A stretch of 64,000 nt of DNA from the NCBI GenBank assembly GCA_951812925.1, contig OX638369.1, positions 52,013,061-52,077,060 on the forward strand, in the 5' to 3' direction. Shown piece after piece: positions 10,861 through 23,224 of this stretch. The translations under genes were made by a program, and so were the position numbers. Every line of letters begins with the position of its first letter. The first letter of the stretch is position 1. The stretch comes from Calliopum simillimum (Eukaryota; Arthropoda; Insecta; Diptera; Lauxaniidae). The notes under the pieces are model-generated. The model worked only from the letters and a program-made list of their open reading frames with translations. It searched no databases and had not been told where the DNA came from.

Positions 10861-11860
10861 GTAGTGTTCTAAAGAATTTCATAGTACGTTTTTATTCAAA
10901 ATATTCGTTTTATTCATATTGTTTTAGCAAAATAAGATTTCATCGGACATTAGGATAAAAAATTTATCGGACAGGAGTTCTGATCAGAGTTCTGAAGAAT
11001 TTCTTACTACATAACACTTCTCTACGTACTTTTCATGGTATTCGCAAAATAAAGTTCCAACGGCCACTAAGGACCAAAAATTGATCTGACAGGAGCTCTG
11101 GTTAGAGTTCTAGATGGCACTCAAAGGGTTCTAAAGAATTTAGTAAGAAAAAATTTCCAAAATATTCGCAAAATAAGTTCCATCGGTCACTAAAGACTAA
11201 AAAAAATTAAGGGAACAGGAGTTTTAAATGGAGTTCTTGGTAGCTCTCAAAGAGTTCTAAAGAATTTCCTAGTGTAACTTTTCTGAAAGATATGTGCTTT
11301 TCGTGTTATTCGCAAAATAAGATCCATAGGTTGCTGAGGAGAAAAAACCTTTATCGGACAACTTTTCTGATTAGAGTTATGGATAGCGCTTGAAGAGTGC
11401 AAAAGAATTTCCTTGCACATGTTTTTAGAAAATATTCGTACTTTTCATATTGTTTCCCAAATAAGGTTCGAAAGGTCACTAAAACCTAAAAAAATTAATA
11501 GAACAGGAATTTCGAATAGAGTTCTGGGTAGCTCTCAAAGAGTTCTAAAGAATTTTCTATTACCTTTTTCCAAAAGATTTGTACTTTTCATGTTTTTTGC
11601 AAATTAAGATGCCATCGGTCACTAATGAAAAAAAAGTTTTTTGGACAGGAGTTTAGGGTAGCACCCGTAGAGTTTTTAAGATGTTCCGGGTTGTACTTTT
11701 CCAAAAGTATTTGTACTTTTAATTTTACATATTCGCAAAACATGATTCCATCGGTCACTAAGGAAAAAAATATTATTAGGGCAGTAGTTTTAATAATAGT
11801 TCTGGATACCGCTCATAGAGTTCTAAAGAATTTTTCAGTACTACTTTCCCAAAATATAAG
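10861..11860. repeat. Diverged ~130-bp tandem repeat, about eight copies
   Basis: The marker 'gagttctaaagaattt' (with variants) recurs near 10868, 10993, 11127, 11246, 11395, 11539, 11670 and 11818. Each is followed by 'ttcgcaaaataag' and 'catcggtcactaag'. The phrase 'aggagttctgatcagagttctg' links this array to the 198-bp unit upstream, so the two arrays share ancestry. An apparent open frame at 11625-12389 runs by chance from this array into the RTE-like fragment. Confidence 0.75.
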
Positions 11861-12047
11861 TACGTATCATTCGAAAAATAAGATCATTAAAGAAAAACTA
11901 AAATGGGTGAAACTTTTAGCCTGGCCAAAAAATAAATGCTCCACACTGCAGTATTTTGAAAATTTTGCTTATATGGAAGGTGCCACGCCCCCTAGTCCGA
12001 GTTCACTCAGTTTTTGCTCAGATCTTGCATTTATAGTTTTTAGTGTC

Positions 12048-12418
12048 AACAAATGCTTAAGGCGTATACTAAAGGTTTGGTGGGCTCGCATTATATCAAA
12101 TGCCGAGCTACATCAAAAATGCAAACAGAAGGTTATAGCAAACGAGATCAAGCTGCGCAAATGGGGATGGATTGGTCACACTCTCCGGAAACCACACAGC
12201 GAAGTTTGTCGCCAGGCCCTTGAGTGGAATCCACAAGGCAGTAGAGGACGTGGTAGACCCAAAACCAACTGGAAATGGTCGTTGGAAAAAGAAATCCAAG
12301 AATCGGGGAAATCGTGGCAAGAGATCAAAGTCATCGCAAGGGATTGTGACAAATGGAGAGATTTCATATTGGCCCTATGCTTCTCCTAAGAGTTAAAGGA
12401 GAATACATACATACATAC
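12048..12418 (+). mobile_element. 5'-truncated RTE-like non-LTR retrotransposon insertion
   Basis: Only the 3' end of the element is present, ending in a short (catacata)n tail typical of RTE-type LINEs. The insertion lies inside mini-me copy 1 and is bounded by a 6-bp duplication, agtgtc, at 12042-12047 and 12419-12424. Removing it rejoins the mini-me sequence ('ttagtgtctaagtg'), which confirms the boundaries. Confidence 0.8.
12061..12389 (+). pseudogene. C-terminal fragment of RTE-like ORF2 polyprotein
   Basis: About 109 residues in frame to a TAA stop at the 3' end of the LINE fragment. Recognisable landmarks are LRKWGWIGHTLRK, EVCRQALEWNPQG, GRGRPKTNW and DCDKWRDFILALC. These match the conserved region after the reverse transcriptase domain in insect RTE/BovB-like LINEs. 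The endonuclease and reverse transcriptase domains are absent through 5' truncation. The fragment has no stops, so the insertion is fairly young. The frame opens upstream only because it reads through the neighbouring repeats. Confidence 0.8.
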
Positions 12419-12829
12419 AGTGTCTAAGTGAAGTTTGGTTGGATTATCTCAAAAAACCCTTTCATTATAGCATTTTGAAACTTTTGCTTATATGAGAGGC
12501 ACCACGCCACTGTGTCCGATTCCACTCAATTTTTGTTAAGAGCTTTCATTTATAAATCTTTGTGTCCGATTGACCGATTTTTCTCATTTTCAATCCCACG
12601 ACGGAGGCAGTGTACCGAATTTCATTGAATTATCTTGGTCGGTTTTCCAAAAAGTGTATTTCAACACACAGCCACCCAGCCAGCCAGACAGACAGACATG
12701 GCTATATCGACTCAGGAGGTGACGCTGATCAAGAATATATATAATTTTCTATATCTGCTACGCCTCTTACTCTGCGTTACAAACGGAAGGGCAAAGTGAA
12801 TATACCCTGGGTGTATGGTATAAAAAGTA

Positions 12830-14280
12830 AGAACACCTGTTTGGTGCAAGCTTATTTAATGGGACAGGTGTTCTAATAAGAATTTGGGGTAGTACTCGAA
12901 GAAATCTAAAAACCTATATCCACGAGCGATCTTGTGCAACAAATTTTTTTATGAAAATTTTTTGTAAAAGAAATTTCTAAATCACGAACAGCCATAAATT
13001 TCTAGATAAAGGTTTGTTTCTCAGAGAAAAATACGCGTTCAATACCCTGTTACTCATTGCAAAATTTATGCTCAACTATCGAAACTTTGAAATCAATAAC
13101 ATCTAAATTCATTTCTGTCACAAGGACTTACAACTTTCTTCAATTTTCTCTCAATGACACCAGCCAGCCAGAGAGCGCACCATAAAAACTTTACCAATCT
13201 AACAAATTTTGCGCTTTGACTCCTGTCGCCTCGTCAATGAACCGTGGCAGCCATATTGGCTTTTATGTGTCCTAATGGCAAATCATTAATTAGTTTAGTT
13301 CTTTTTCACTCCTACCTCCTTTGCAATATCCTACTAAATAAACGGAGTAAAAACTTTTGGGCTGCTCTTTTCATTACAACCAAGAAGAAATTCAACTGAA
13401 TTCCATTTAATTGCAACATAGGGCGATTCCAGTAGAGAAAATGGAATAAAATTAAGACGCCGACGACATCGTTGTGGCAACAAGGACATTAGCCATAGTA
13501 TCAAGTGGCAAAAATCCCTTCGTTCAATTATCGTTAAATGGACGTCAGTTGGATAAATACCCGGACCAAATGAGTTGGGGTCAGTCAGCCAGACGCACAC
13601 ATGTGTATTCCATATAGAGCGAGACGCATTAAATACGCATTGCATTTGGTGTTTGCTGTGAATGCACTCAAGTTTCACATTAAGGACATACTGACTGTCT
13701 CCCAACCACTCATGGTATTGCAAAACTTAATCGTGTAGTGTAGAATTGCAAATGAAAGTAGAAAGTGGAGAGAGAAGCAAAGAAGTTGAAAACAATTTTT
13801 ATCATTTCTACTTTTAAGTGTGAAGTTTGTGCTGCTGCTGCTGCGCCCATGTTAAGAAAAGAAAACAGGAAGTTTTCACTTCCTTGTGGTTGTCTTTGTC
13901 CCGGGAGAATTGCCACTGGTTGAATTGTTTGGGAAGTTTCGATTTCACTCTTTGTTTGGCGGCGCGTCTGTGTGACTTCTTTTGCAGTTCATGTTTGTTG
14001 TTGTTTTTTTGGTTTTAAATTGTATTGAATTTATTGGTATTGCAAGTATTTTTTTGTTGTTTCATCGCAACGATTGGGGTATAAAAAGTCAATCACAATT
14101 CCCATTGCAATCACAACAGAATTTAATATTTAAAGAGGTCAATGTGCAGCGGAGAGCAGCAACAACAGTCGTTAAGGTGCTGGCTTTAAAGTTGGAGGTG
14201 TACACAGTGGGCAAGATTCGATTCATTCATTACGAATTTCTTTTAATATTGACAAGCAGTTATTAGCTTATATTGCATGG
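12830..14280. other. Largely non-repetitive noncoding stretch
   Basis: This segment lacks the repeat families found on either side. Both strands contain open frames of 60-130 codons with no recognisable product, and several overlap each other on opposite strands, so none is called. It could be single-copy intronic or intergenic DNA. Confidence 0.35.
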
Positions 14281-14284
14281 AGAA

Positions 14285-15735
14285 ATGGAAAATGTCCGCA
14301 AAAATAACATAATTTACTACGATTACGAACACATCGCTTTTTTTTCATATTGAAATGCAGAAATTCGCTTATGTTAAGTGAAAAAATGGAGAATGTCTGA
14401 CATGAAACGTCCGAATAAATTGATTAATACACTGCGATTATAATTACCGACTTTCATTTCATATTAACCTGCAGATGTTCGCTTTTATTACGTGGAAAAA
14501 TGGGAAACGTCCGATATGAAACGTCCAAATAAATAAAATATTAAACGGCGATCTCTTTATATTGATATTCATTTATATTTCGTAGAGGAATGTGAAACGT
14601 TCGACATGAAATGTTCGAATAAATAAAATAATACATTGTGATTATAATTATCGACGCTTATTTCATATTGACATGTAGATATTCACTTATTTTGCTTGGA
14701 ATAATGGGGAACGTCTGATATGAAACGTCCGAATAAATAATATAGTACACTGGGATTATAATCCACCGACTTTATTTTCATATTGACATGTAGATATTCG
14801 CCAATATTGCGTGAAAGAATGGGAAACGTCCGACATGAAACGTCCAAATAAATAAAATAATGCACTGCGATCAAAATATATCGAACTTCTTCTCATATTG
14901 ACATGCAGATATTCGCTTATATTGCATGAGAAAATGGGAAACGTCAGAATAAATTAAATAATACAATGGGTTCCTAATATATCGACTTTCTTTTCATAAC
15001 GACATGAAGATATTCTCTTATTTTGAGTGAAAGAATGGGAAATGTCTGACATGAAACGTCCGAATAAGTAAAAAAAATACACTGCGCCTTTCTTATAATA
15101 TTGGCATGAAGACATATGCTTATATTACAACGAAAATTGAGAAACGCCTTAACAAATAAAGTTATATATTATGACCATAACACATCGCCTATCTTTAAAT
15201 ATTGACATGCAGAAATTCGCTTATAAAAAATGAAAAAATGGAATAAGTCCGACATGATACGTCCGAATAAAAAAATGATACACTATGATCATAATATATT
15301 GACATTCATTTCATATTGACATGATATACCCATATATTGTGTGGAAGAATGGGAAACGTCTGAAATGAAACGTCCGAATAAATTGAATATTGCACTGCGA
15401 TCATAATACGTCGACTTTTTTTTATGTTAATATGCAGATAGTCGTTTATATTTCGTAGAGGAATGGGAAATGTCCGAATAAAAAATATAGTATACTGCAT
15501 GAAAAGACCGAATCAACATAATTATACACCGCTGCAACCATGACACATTGATTGCCTTTCCATATTCAGACGCAGAAATTTACTTATATTGAGTAAAAAA
15601 ATGTGAAACGTCCGAATAAATAAAATAATGCACTGATGCCATAACACAAAAAGATTTTTCTTTCATATTAACATTCAGAAATTCGTATGAAACGTCCAAA
15701 TAAATTTAATAGTACGATGCCACTATAATACATTG
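14285..15735. repeat. Satellite-like array, ~113-bp unit, about 12-13 copies
   Basis: The unit contains 'gaaacgtccgaataaat', a 'cactgcgat.ataat' segment, 'catattgacatgcagatattcg' and 'gaaaaatgggaaacgtcc'. Markers fall near 14408, 14525, 14613, 14726, 14843, 14944, 15058, 15260, 15372, 15471, 15610 and 15693. Copies are 75-90% alike by eye, with indels. A stray copy ('atgaaacgtccgacatgc') occurs near 17297, beyond the mariner, suggesting the array once extended further. Confidence 0.85.
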
Positions 15736-15879
15736 AGACTTAAGGCAAGGAAGAACATTCCCAAAGCTAGTTCAATTTATCAAAGCTTATGCATTGTGAC
15801 TTTTGTTATATGACAGCTTAATTCAAATAACAAGGTTTAGTTTGAAGTTAATCTCGAAATATAAATATTTTTGACAATA

Positions 15880-17186
15880 TACAGGGTGGCTGATGAAAGC
15901 TGCTACCAAAAAAAAATGTTACAACTTTTTTTTAACCAATCAATCTTTTCCATTTTCTTTTTATTTTGCAGATAAATCTTTAGATTTAACGAAAATGGAG
16001 GATTGGGACACTGAGAAAAGGATTTGGATTGTCCGCCGCTATCACGCATTGGAGTCCGTAGTTTCAGTACAAAGAGAATATAGGCGCACGTTTGGGGGCA
16101 CTCCTCCGAGCAGATGGACTATAATGAGGCTCGTGAACAATTTTGCCGAGCACGGGACAGTTGAAAGAAGGTCTTATTAACAAAACGATTCAGTTCGGAC
16201 GCAGGAAACTATCGCTGCTGTAGCTGCTGCCATACAAGCCAATCCCAGAATATCGACAAGGAGCTTATCTGCCCATTTGAGTATCAGCAGACAGTCATTG
16301 CAGACAATTATGCACAAAGATTTGAACTTGTTTCCATACAAAATTCAAATGGCAAATAAACTGAATGCAGCAGACTTGCCGATTTGCTTGGAATTTTGCC
16401 AGAAGATCCTTCAAATGGTGGAAGAGGACGAAAACGTCTTAAACTGTATTTGACGAGGCTCATTTTGACCTAAATGGCAATGTTAACAAACAAAATTGTC
16501 AAATATGGAGTGATTATAATCCCCAAATACTCCATGAGACGGAATTGCATCCACTACGCATCACAGTGTGGTGTGCAGTTTCATCAAAATGCATTGTCGG
16601 GCCCTAATTCTTTGAAGAGAACGGTGCTGCTGTTACGGTCACTGCAGACCGTTACTTAAAAATGTTAAAAGAATTTTTTTACCCAGAATTACGCCGAAAG
16701 AGAATCTCTCTCAACTCTGTGTGGTTTCAACACGATGGTGCAACTCCTCACATTACCCGGCCTGTTATGACAGAATTACAGCGAAATTTTTCAAATAAGC
16801 TGATTTCCAGAAACTCCCCATTCCGTTGGCCCCCCAGGTCTCCTGACCTTACTGCACCTGATTTTTTCTTATGGGGTTATTGCGAACAGGAAGTTTATAA
16901 AACAAAACCAGCAAATTTGAACGACTTAAAGCAATACATTCGAACAATAATAGCGGCGATTCCTGCTGCAACTCTTCATACAGTTATGAACAACTTTTTA
17001 CTAAGATGCCGCACATGCGTCACCGAGTGTGGAGGCCATTTAAACTCTTTAATTTTTAAAAGTGCTTAATTAAACTAAATAAAAATTTATTATCTTTCAA
17101 ATAAAACAAGAAAAGATTAACTAAATGAATTTAAAAAAAAGTTATTTAACTTTCCTTATGTAGTAGAATTCATCAGCCACCCTGTA
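15880..17186 (+). mobile_element. DD41D mariner of the rosa type (1307 bp)
   Basis: Inverted terminal repeats TACAGGGTGGCTGATGAA are present at both ends, each abutting a TA (15878-15879 and 17187-17188), the mariner target duplication. The single coding region inside is broken. Length and ends are complete, so it is a full-length inactive copy. Confidence 0.9.
15995..17069 (+). pseudogene. rosa-type mariner transposase, frameshifted
   Basis: The N-terminal DNA-binding region starts at MEDWDTEKR and breaks at a TAA at 16178. The middle continues in other frames: an 'ETIAAV' segment near 16207 and a catalytic DEAHF motif near 16450, with further frame changes. The last ~135 residues are open from 16662: WFQHDGATPH (second Asp) and RSPDLTAPDFFLWG (third Asp). 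There are 41 residues between the two, which defines the DD41D group. At least three disruptions make it non-coding as a whole. Confidence 0.9.
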
Positions 17187-17188
17187 TA

Positions 17189-18360
17189 AATAAAATCGGA
17201 AATATTAACACTTATGTTTGTTAAATCAATAGATAGCTTTTCGAAAAAGTTCACTATTTTCAAATACCATCAAGTGATAGACAAAATATCATCAGAATGA
17301 AACGTCCGACATGCAGAATTTTGATATATGCATGAAGAAAATAAGTACATTTCCCCTTTCCTATGATGTAACATGTTCTCTTTAGATATCATGTGCGTTG
17401 AGGTTTGAACGATATATCTCAAGTCAATTGGAAGCCAAAACCAAAGTTAGTCCAACATCCAAATTAATAGCCGATTTCTTTAGAATCTTTACCACTGTAC
17501 GCAGCAACAGTGCAAAGAAAACAATCACATGTAATATTTTTAAACTTCACTTATTGTTAGAGAAAGATACCCTTCCCAACTTTTCTGTATGGGCAAATAT
17601 TTCATATGTTCCCTTTCAGCTTCAGTGCGCTGAAGGAGGAAAACAGCTTCAACCCACACTTTTTATATTCTTCATCTTTGTTTTTTATTTCATCGTCTCT
17701 CGCCACTTATTGGTTTTGATGCATTTTTTATTTATGAGAATCTCGACAATTTTATTTGTTTTTACTGGCGCAAAAACCAATACAAACTCCCACACACATG
17801 GATACTTAAATGCACACAAACACATGCAGACATACTTATGCATGAATGTATTGGCAGCAGCCAGCAATCCAGCCAGCCGTCTAGCAACTTGTTATTAAAA
17901 AGTCGAAGGCATAAAAAACTTTAGATTGTTGATCAACAAACGGAAGAAAGATGAAAGAGAGAGGAGCAAAAGTTAGCGCGCGTCTCAAGACATTGACATT
18001 GACAATGGCCGACGTCGACCAAGCAGTGGAACGAACGCCACCCACTGGCGCAATATGGGTTACCTACACACACATGAGTACAAAAATTTGTCCTTTAGTT
18101 CAATTCAATTGCCGTTTGATTGCTGGCAGACGGTTGTAAAGCGTAAATGACATCAGTGCATGGGTGTTGTCACTGCATTGTGGAGTGTGGACGATATTCC
18201 ATATACAGAGCTGTGTTTCCACAGACACCGTATGAAATTTCTAAAATGTTTTGTAAGATGTTCAAAATTGGTTGGTTGTTTGTTTTCCATTACAATGTAT
18301 GACACATTGATTACCAGAGTGACGCAAAGCGGAAATTGATTAATTTTCATGCCATTTTAA
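17189..18360. other. Noncoding stretch, mostly non-repetitive
   Basis: Apart from a satellite remnant near 17297 the region looks single-copy. An open frame at 17398-17898 is Phe/Ile/Thr-rich without recognisable domains, and its 3' part is opposed by another frame, so it is not called a gene. Confidence 0.35.
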
Positions 18361-19421
18361 ACACGGGCAAACTTTCGCTCAAATGAGTATTTCACTTCAA
18401 AATATTTAACCTCAATCGATTATTGACTTTGATATGATCGACAATACCATTCAATAGATGAGGTGTCAGTTATAGAGTTTTGTATAACTTGACGCTAGCG
18501 CCATTCCACTCGACTCATGTTTTCGTCTCTTCACAAACAAAAGCTCCGACATCCATGTCAGACGTCAATGGTAAACTGGAAGTTATTTGGGTTCTTTCGT
18601 AACATCTACCTAAGTCTTGCTACACAGTTATCAAGAATCAGAGGTTCAAAGATTGTCAGGTCTATAGAATACAGGAACGTTTCAGTCTACTCATTCTTCT
18701 ACTCTGGTTGTATTATTGTATGGAAAAACTTTAGCAGAAGCAGCCGTCAGTACTCACAGTCCTCTTACCTACTGACTTTAGGCCAATGCATCTTAAATCT
18801 TCCACAACTACTTCACTGATCGACAGGAATAGAATTATCGTTTCTCTTTAAAAGAGAACGTTGATCAAATTATTCATTCAGAGATCAAATATGATACATA
18901 AAGTAGCGGAAAGTAACTTCTTCCACGAATATTACTTAGAGCTTTCCTTTAGAATTCTTAAGCATTTTTTTAGCTGAGCTCAACGCAAGCATTGATTTGG
19001 TTTAGTTCTAAAGGTTTTGCATTGGAAAGTTGTGTATATTTTCACATACCGTCACGTCGCGCCATAAAATCCTACACTCCGTACCGTACAATTCTTTTAT
19101 CGATAGGATCACGAATCATCAACATTAGTAGAACAATAAGCCAGAGATTGAAATGGTTACAGGCCAATTATTCAGGCCTTAAGTTCCTTGAGAGTTTTAC
19201 ATTAAATTTATTCTTTGAAATCTGGAGAGCTCCAACAATATAAACCAAATATCTACACTATTAGAATGCTCATACAATTCGGTATAAGTTTTCTCTAGAA
19301 CGTTAGGGTGACCCAAGCATTTTTTTTATTTTTTTTGTAAAATAAGTCAGAAAATGAGTTGTAATTCTATAACCCCTCAGGGGTAAATTTTCGACCCCTC
19401 ACCAAGTGCAATTTTGTGTTA
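18361..19421. other. Unassigned noncoding sequence
   Basis: No family was recognised. The composition resembles 20060-21100, on the other side of the hAT-type element, so the two may have been one continuous stretch before that insertion. Confidence 0.25.
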
Positions 19422-19429
19422 GTCTAGGC

Positions 19430-20055
19430 CAAGGGTTTCAGCGTAGAACAAAAGTGCGCCAATTTTGGCTCGACCAACAATATCAATATTTCTGTACAAC
19501 ATTCACAGAAATAATTTTTGTTGTTTTTTTTTCACGCTCGTCAAAATTTCGCGTTTTTGTTACTTTTTTTGCGTACACACAAAATGGAACTCGAACCAAC
19601 ATAAGACAACAACAACGACTACGTCGCATCAACAACAGAAACAAGGTGCAATATGGGTATTAATGCGTTGATGCGCAGTTGCGAAAATGCAAGTCTTTTA
19701 CGCACTAACGCCTGAACGTTCAATGTGAATATTTCCATCTTGAAAAATTGCAGAAGTAGTGCGAAATTTTCGGCAACGTGTTTGATGTTTTACAATGTCA
19801 AACTTTCGCAAACCGGACTTTCGCAACGACGCAAGCGCATTGCGCATTAACGCGTGAATACCCCTACTTTTTGTGTGTGTCCCAGTCCTTAGAAATTTTG
19901 AAAATTGTTGAAATATTATTGTTGTTGTAAACGAGGCATGCAAAAACAACAAAAAATTGTTTAATTCGAATTTGAAGTTGTTGTAAAATCGAAAATTTTG
20001 CGCTGACTGCGCTGCATGCGCTTGGCTCAGTGATTTGAAAACGCTGACACCCTTG
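19430..20055. mobile_element. Non-autonomous hAT-type element with perfect 8-bp target duplication
   Basis: The ends are CAAGGGTTTCAGCGT and the complement of CAAGGGTGTCAGCGT, flanked by identical 8-bp copies gtctaggc (19422-19429 and 20056-20063). Eight-base duplications and C-A-rich, G-run ends are typical of hAT transposons. The interior holds a second inverted pair ('attaatgcgttgatgcgca' near 19660 and 'tgcgcattaacgcgtgaata' near 19840). No transposase is encoded. The perfect duplication suggests recent insertion. Confidence 0.85.
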
Positions 20056-20063
20056 GTCTAGGC

Positions 20064-21100
20064 TAAATCTATCTTCTTCGTAACCTTATCTATTACACAC
20101 TATAGGCATCAAATCTATTCAACGCTAGATCAAAGAGGTCAAGAAATCCTTTAGCTTTAGGAAGGCTTAAAGTAAAGTGATTGGTAGGTAAACTCACAGG
20201 GCATTATCCTTTTGGAAAAAATGTTTGATCTTTGGTTGTTCCCAATAAGAAGAGGTTAGTGTAGAGAATTCTCTTTGTAATTGTCATGATACCTAAAGAA
20301 GTACCTAGGTGTTTCAAGAACTGTTTCCTTTTATAGGTATTACTTGGCAAAAATATGGGTCTAAGTATGGCAGCACACTATGTTTACCCAATAGCAATTC
20401 TAACCAACGCTATTTAAAAGTGTTCATCAGCAATTCTCTTCGAAGAAATTTTAAGTCCTTAAGAAGTTTATCCAGGGTTTACTGGAAGAAGACACACATG
20501 ACTCTGGAATAGATTAAAAATATTAAGGTCACTCACTTATAGCCTTATTTGATAAAAGTTTTAATATAAAATTTGCTAAAATGAAGCATTTTCATCAATT
20601 TATAGATTTCATAAAAGGGTATGGAAGGAAGTTTTGAAGTAATATAGCCAAAAAATTTTTAGACTACTTCGGTCTTTGGAGTGTAGGAAAAAACATGTTT
20701 CTACATTTCATTTGCAAGTATTTCAATATAAGATAGGATAACAAATAATAATCATAAGAATTATCTGCAGTAGTTGACAATTCCATCAACTGGGGTAGTT
20801 CACAACCGAGTAGTTTCCAATCCAGAAAGTGTCAGATTGCTGCCAATTTTGTATATTTATTTTCAATAGCTTAGGAGGTGGTCGAAAAAATAAATTCAAG
20901 ATTTCGAGAACCATCGCATAAGCATATTCTTCATGATCCGGGTAACTATCATTCACTTTTATTTGAGAAATCGCCTATTTATTAAAGATCTATATTGTTA
21001 GAGAAATATAAGAATCAAGAAACGTGGCGAGACCTTTTATTTCCATTTGAGAAACCCACTTAAAATTTCCACATGCTCACCACCGAACCAGTATGAACTA
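20064..21100. other. Unassigned noncoding sequence
   Basis: AT-rich, with no recognisable genes or inverted repeats. Confidence 0.25.
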
Positions 21101-22552
21101 AAATACGTTAATGAAGAAGTTTTCCCTCCTATTCCTCAAACTTTTTTCTTTAACTTTAAGGTGACTGGCACTGTTGTGTTTGTAATTGAATGTTTATGTT
21201 GCACTTTGCCAAAGTCTACAGCAACAACAACAAAAACTTAAAACTTAACAACAAATATGTTTTATGAAAAAATAGGGGAGACGAGTTTTTTTTGTATATT
21301 TCCTTGCACGCTGTCATTGTTGCCATTTTAAGTAAAAGTCATCAATCATTTTAAGCCTGACTGACTGACTGCTTCTGCCTCTGTCTGGATGGTTGGCTGG
21401 CTGGTTGGTGTGTACGTTTTCTTTTTTTTCGGGATTTATTTCTTGTTTCATTTCTTTTGAAAGCTGAAAACGTGATGATTTGTTGAAGTAACTCATTATA
21501 GTGTTGCAACAAATGAAAAAAAAAAAGAAAGAAAAGTCAAAACTTCCCTTAAATTGTGTAGTTAAAAATGTCAAATGGAATACAAAAAAAAACAAAAAAA
21601 CTCAGAAGAAAAAACGAACTTCCCTTAAAATATGCGTTGGTAAATGCAACAATAATCTTTTAAATAAAGCTTAACTAATTAAAGGACATTTCTTTTCCAG
21701 GATTTACTTTTCTTTTTTTTTCAGTTTCTTTTCTTCTCTGCCCTCCCTACATCATTGTCCTGTCTTACCTTCTCACTTACAAGTGCTTTTACATTCACCC
21801 TCTGGGGGTCATTTTATGCTGATTTGTGAGGATATTTCAATTTTAATTGCCTTTGTCGTTCGTGTGCTGTATGCCAAATCTTCAACAGATCCACCTCGAG
21901 CTTTAATGGTGTAATAAGTCTGTAACAATTTGTAATTGTATTGGTTATTTAATGTTAATTATTATGGGTTTAGTGATTTCAAATGGGCTTTGTTGCACAG
22001 ATTTTAAGTTAAATGATGTGTTTTTCGAAAGTTTTTCTCTGACTATGGAAAAAGAAACCTGGAACTTATCTTTATATGTATGAGGATTAACAAGTAGATT
22101 GGATTTTTTGAGCACCATACTATGAAGTGCATCCTTACATAACTACGACTATCTTAGATCGTCAACCAAAATTTGTGGAATTCGTGAAAAACTATGGATT
22201 TTAACCCAAGTCTCAAAATTTTTGGTTTAATTTGGCATCAAATATCATTGTGGTTTGATACTTATGTTGAAGACAGATAGAAAGCTAATTGAGCTATACA
22301 AATCTCGGACAAGAACAGAGATTTTGAAACACCGGTTTTCACGTAGTGCTTTCTCCCGATTTGACGATTTGAATTTGTTGAATTACTGTACTTGATAATT
22401 TTTATCGAACAATTATATTTAAATTGCATAGCAAAGCTTATTTAAAAGAAAATTATTTTTTCAATCTTGAATGAATTGCTCTGCTAAAAGAACTAACCAG
22501 CCTGATCACCAGATTTCTTGATTTTAGAAATCTTGAACATACCACAACGAAC
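21101..22552. other. Noncoding stretch
   Basis: 21100-22000 looks single-copy, with poly-A/T tracts and a short (ctgg/tggc) run near 21390-21410. 22060-22550 is unassigned and has only short frames. Confidence 0.3.
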
Positions 22553-22956
22553 TAGTGATGAGCAAACCAAGAGCAAAACCGTAACAGTCTTGGTCTTGGT
22601 CTTGGTCTTGTTCTTGCACATTGAGTCTTGGTCTTGGTTATGAAATTGAGTCTTGGTCTCGGTCTTGGTCTTGAAAAAATTTCTATAGATTGTTGAGTAT
22701 TCAAAATTTCCAATCCTTATTTTTTCAAGGAAGTTGGGTTTTTAAGATGCCAAATTTCGTATGAGAAATGATTTTATGCTTGAAAGGGGCCTGACACACC
22801 TTTAAACTATAAATTCACAAGACTAAAAAGCAGTCTGGATGATCGTCATGCTACGGTCTTGGTCTTGCAATGATATCAGCGTCTTGGTCTTGGTCTTGTT
22901 CTTGTAAAATTACCAAGACCAAGAATCAAGGCCAAGACTAAATTTGCTCATCACTT
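22553..22956. mobile_element. CTTGGT-rich hAT-type MITE, copy 1
   Basis: The ends are tAGTGATGAGCAAA and its complement. Subterminal blocks on both sides consist of the hexamer CTTGGT or its complement, so the whole element is a long imperfect palindrome. The flanks caacgaac (22545-22552) and caacaaat (22957-22964) agree at 6 of 8 positions, a decayed 8-bp hAT duplication. It does not encode protein. Confidence 0.75.
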
Positions 22957-22964
22957 CAACAAAT

Positions 22965-23224
22965 CACAAACTTTTATGTCTTGAAAGCCAGCATTGAAGA
23001 ATTCACCAATCCGATGTTATGAGAGAGACAATCTTAAAAGACGTAAGATGAGTACAAATGTGCATCAACTCAGGATCGCTATAATTTTTGCAACTTAATT
23101 CCGTCAATTCGTGTTAAGTTTTTCGTGAAAACAGAGTTTTTTTATTTCTAACAAAATTACAGTTTATGCACTTTACTTTTACTTCATCTTGTACAAGTTT
23201 AAGCATGCTAAACTCTAAAGTAGG
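22965..23224. other. Noncoding spacer
   Basis: Short AT-rich spacer between two mobile elements, with no features recognised. Confidence 0.3.

Larger units (their letters stand above)
11905..12827 (-). mobile_element. mini-me / DINE-1-like element (copy 1), interrupted
   Basis: On the minus strand it starts with the 'taccctgggtg' inverted terminal motif, then the dipteran core 'cgatatagccatgtc' followed by a (GTCT)/(GGCT) microsatellite. It ends near 'ctgcagtgtgg..catttatt' and 'ggccaggct'. This architecture matches mini-me elements, which are grouped with DINE-1/Helentron-type non-autonomous elements. No protein is encoded. A LINE fragment is inserted at 12048-12418. Confidence 0.75.

Noticed and set aside
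11625..12389. 254-codon plus-strand frame as a single gene
   Set aside because: The first half reads a 130-bp tandem repeat and mini-me DNA. Only the last ~109 codons are protein-like (RTE-type tail), so the frame is a chance fusion.
15897..15905. CTGATGA in the rosa terminal repeat as a ribozyme core
   Set aside because: No GAAA partner at a suitable distance. It is simply the terminal repeat.
17398..17898. 166-codon plus-strand frame as a gene
   Set aside because: Composition is that of AT-rich noncoding DNA, there is no recognisable motif, and an opposing frame overlaps it.
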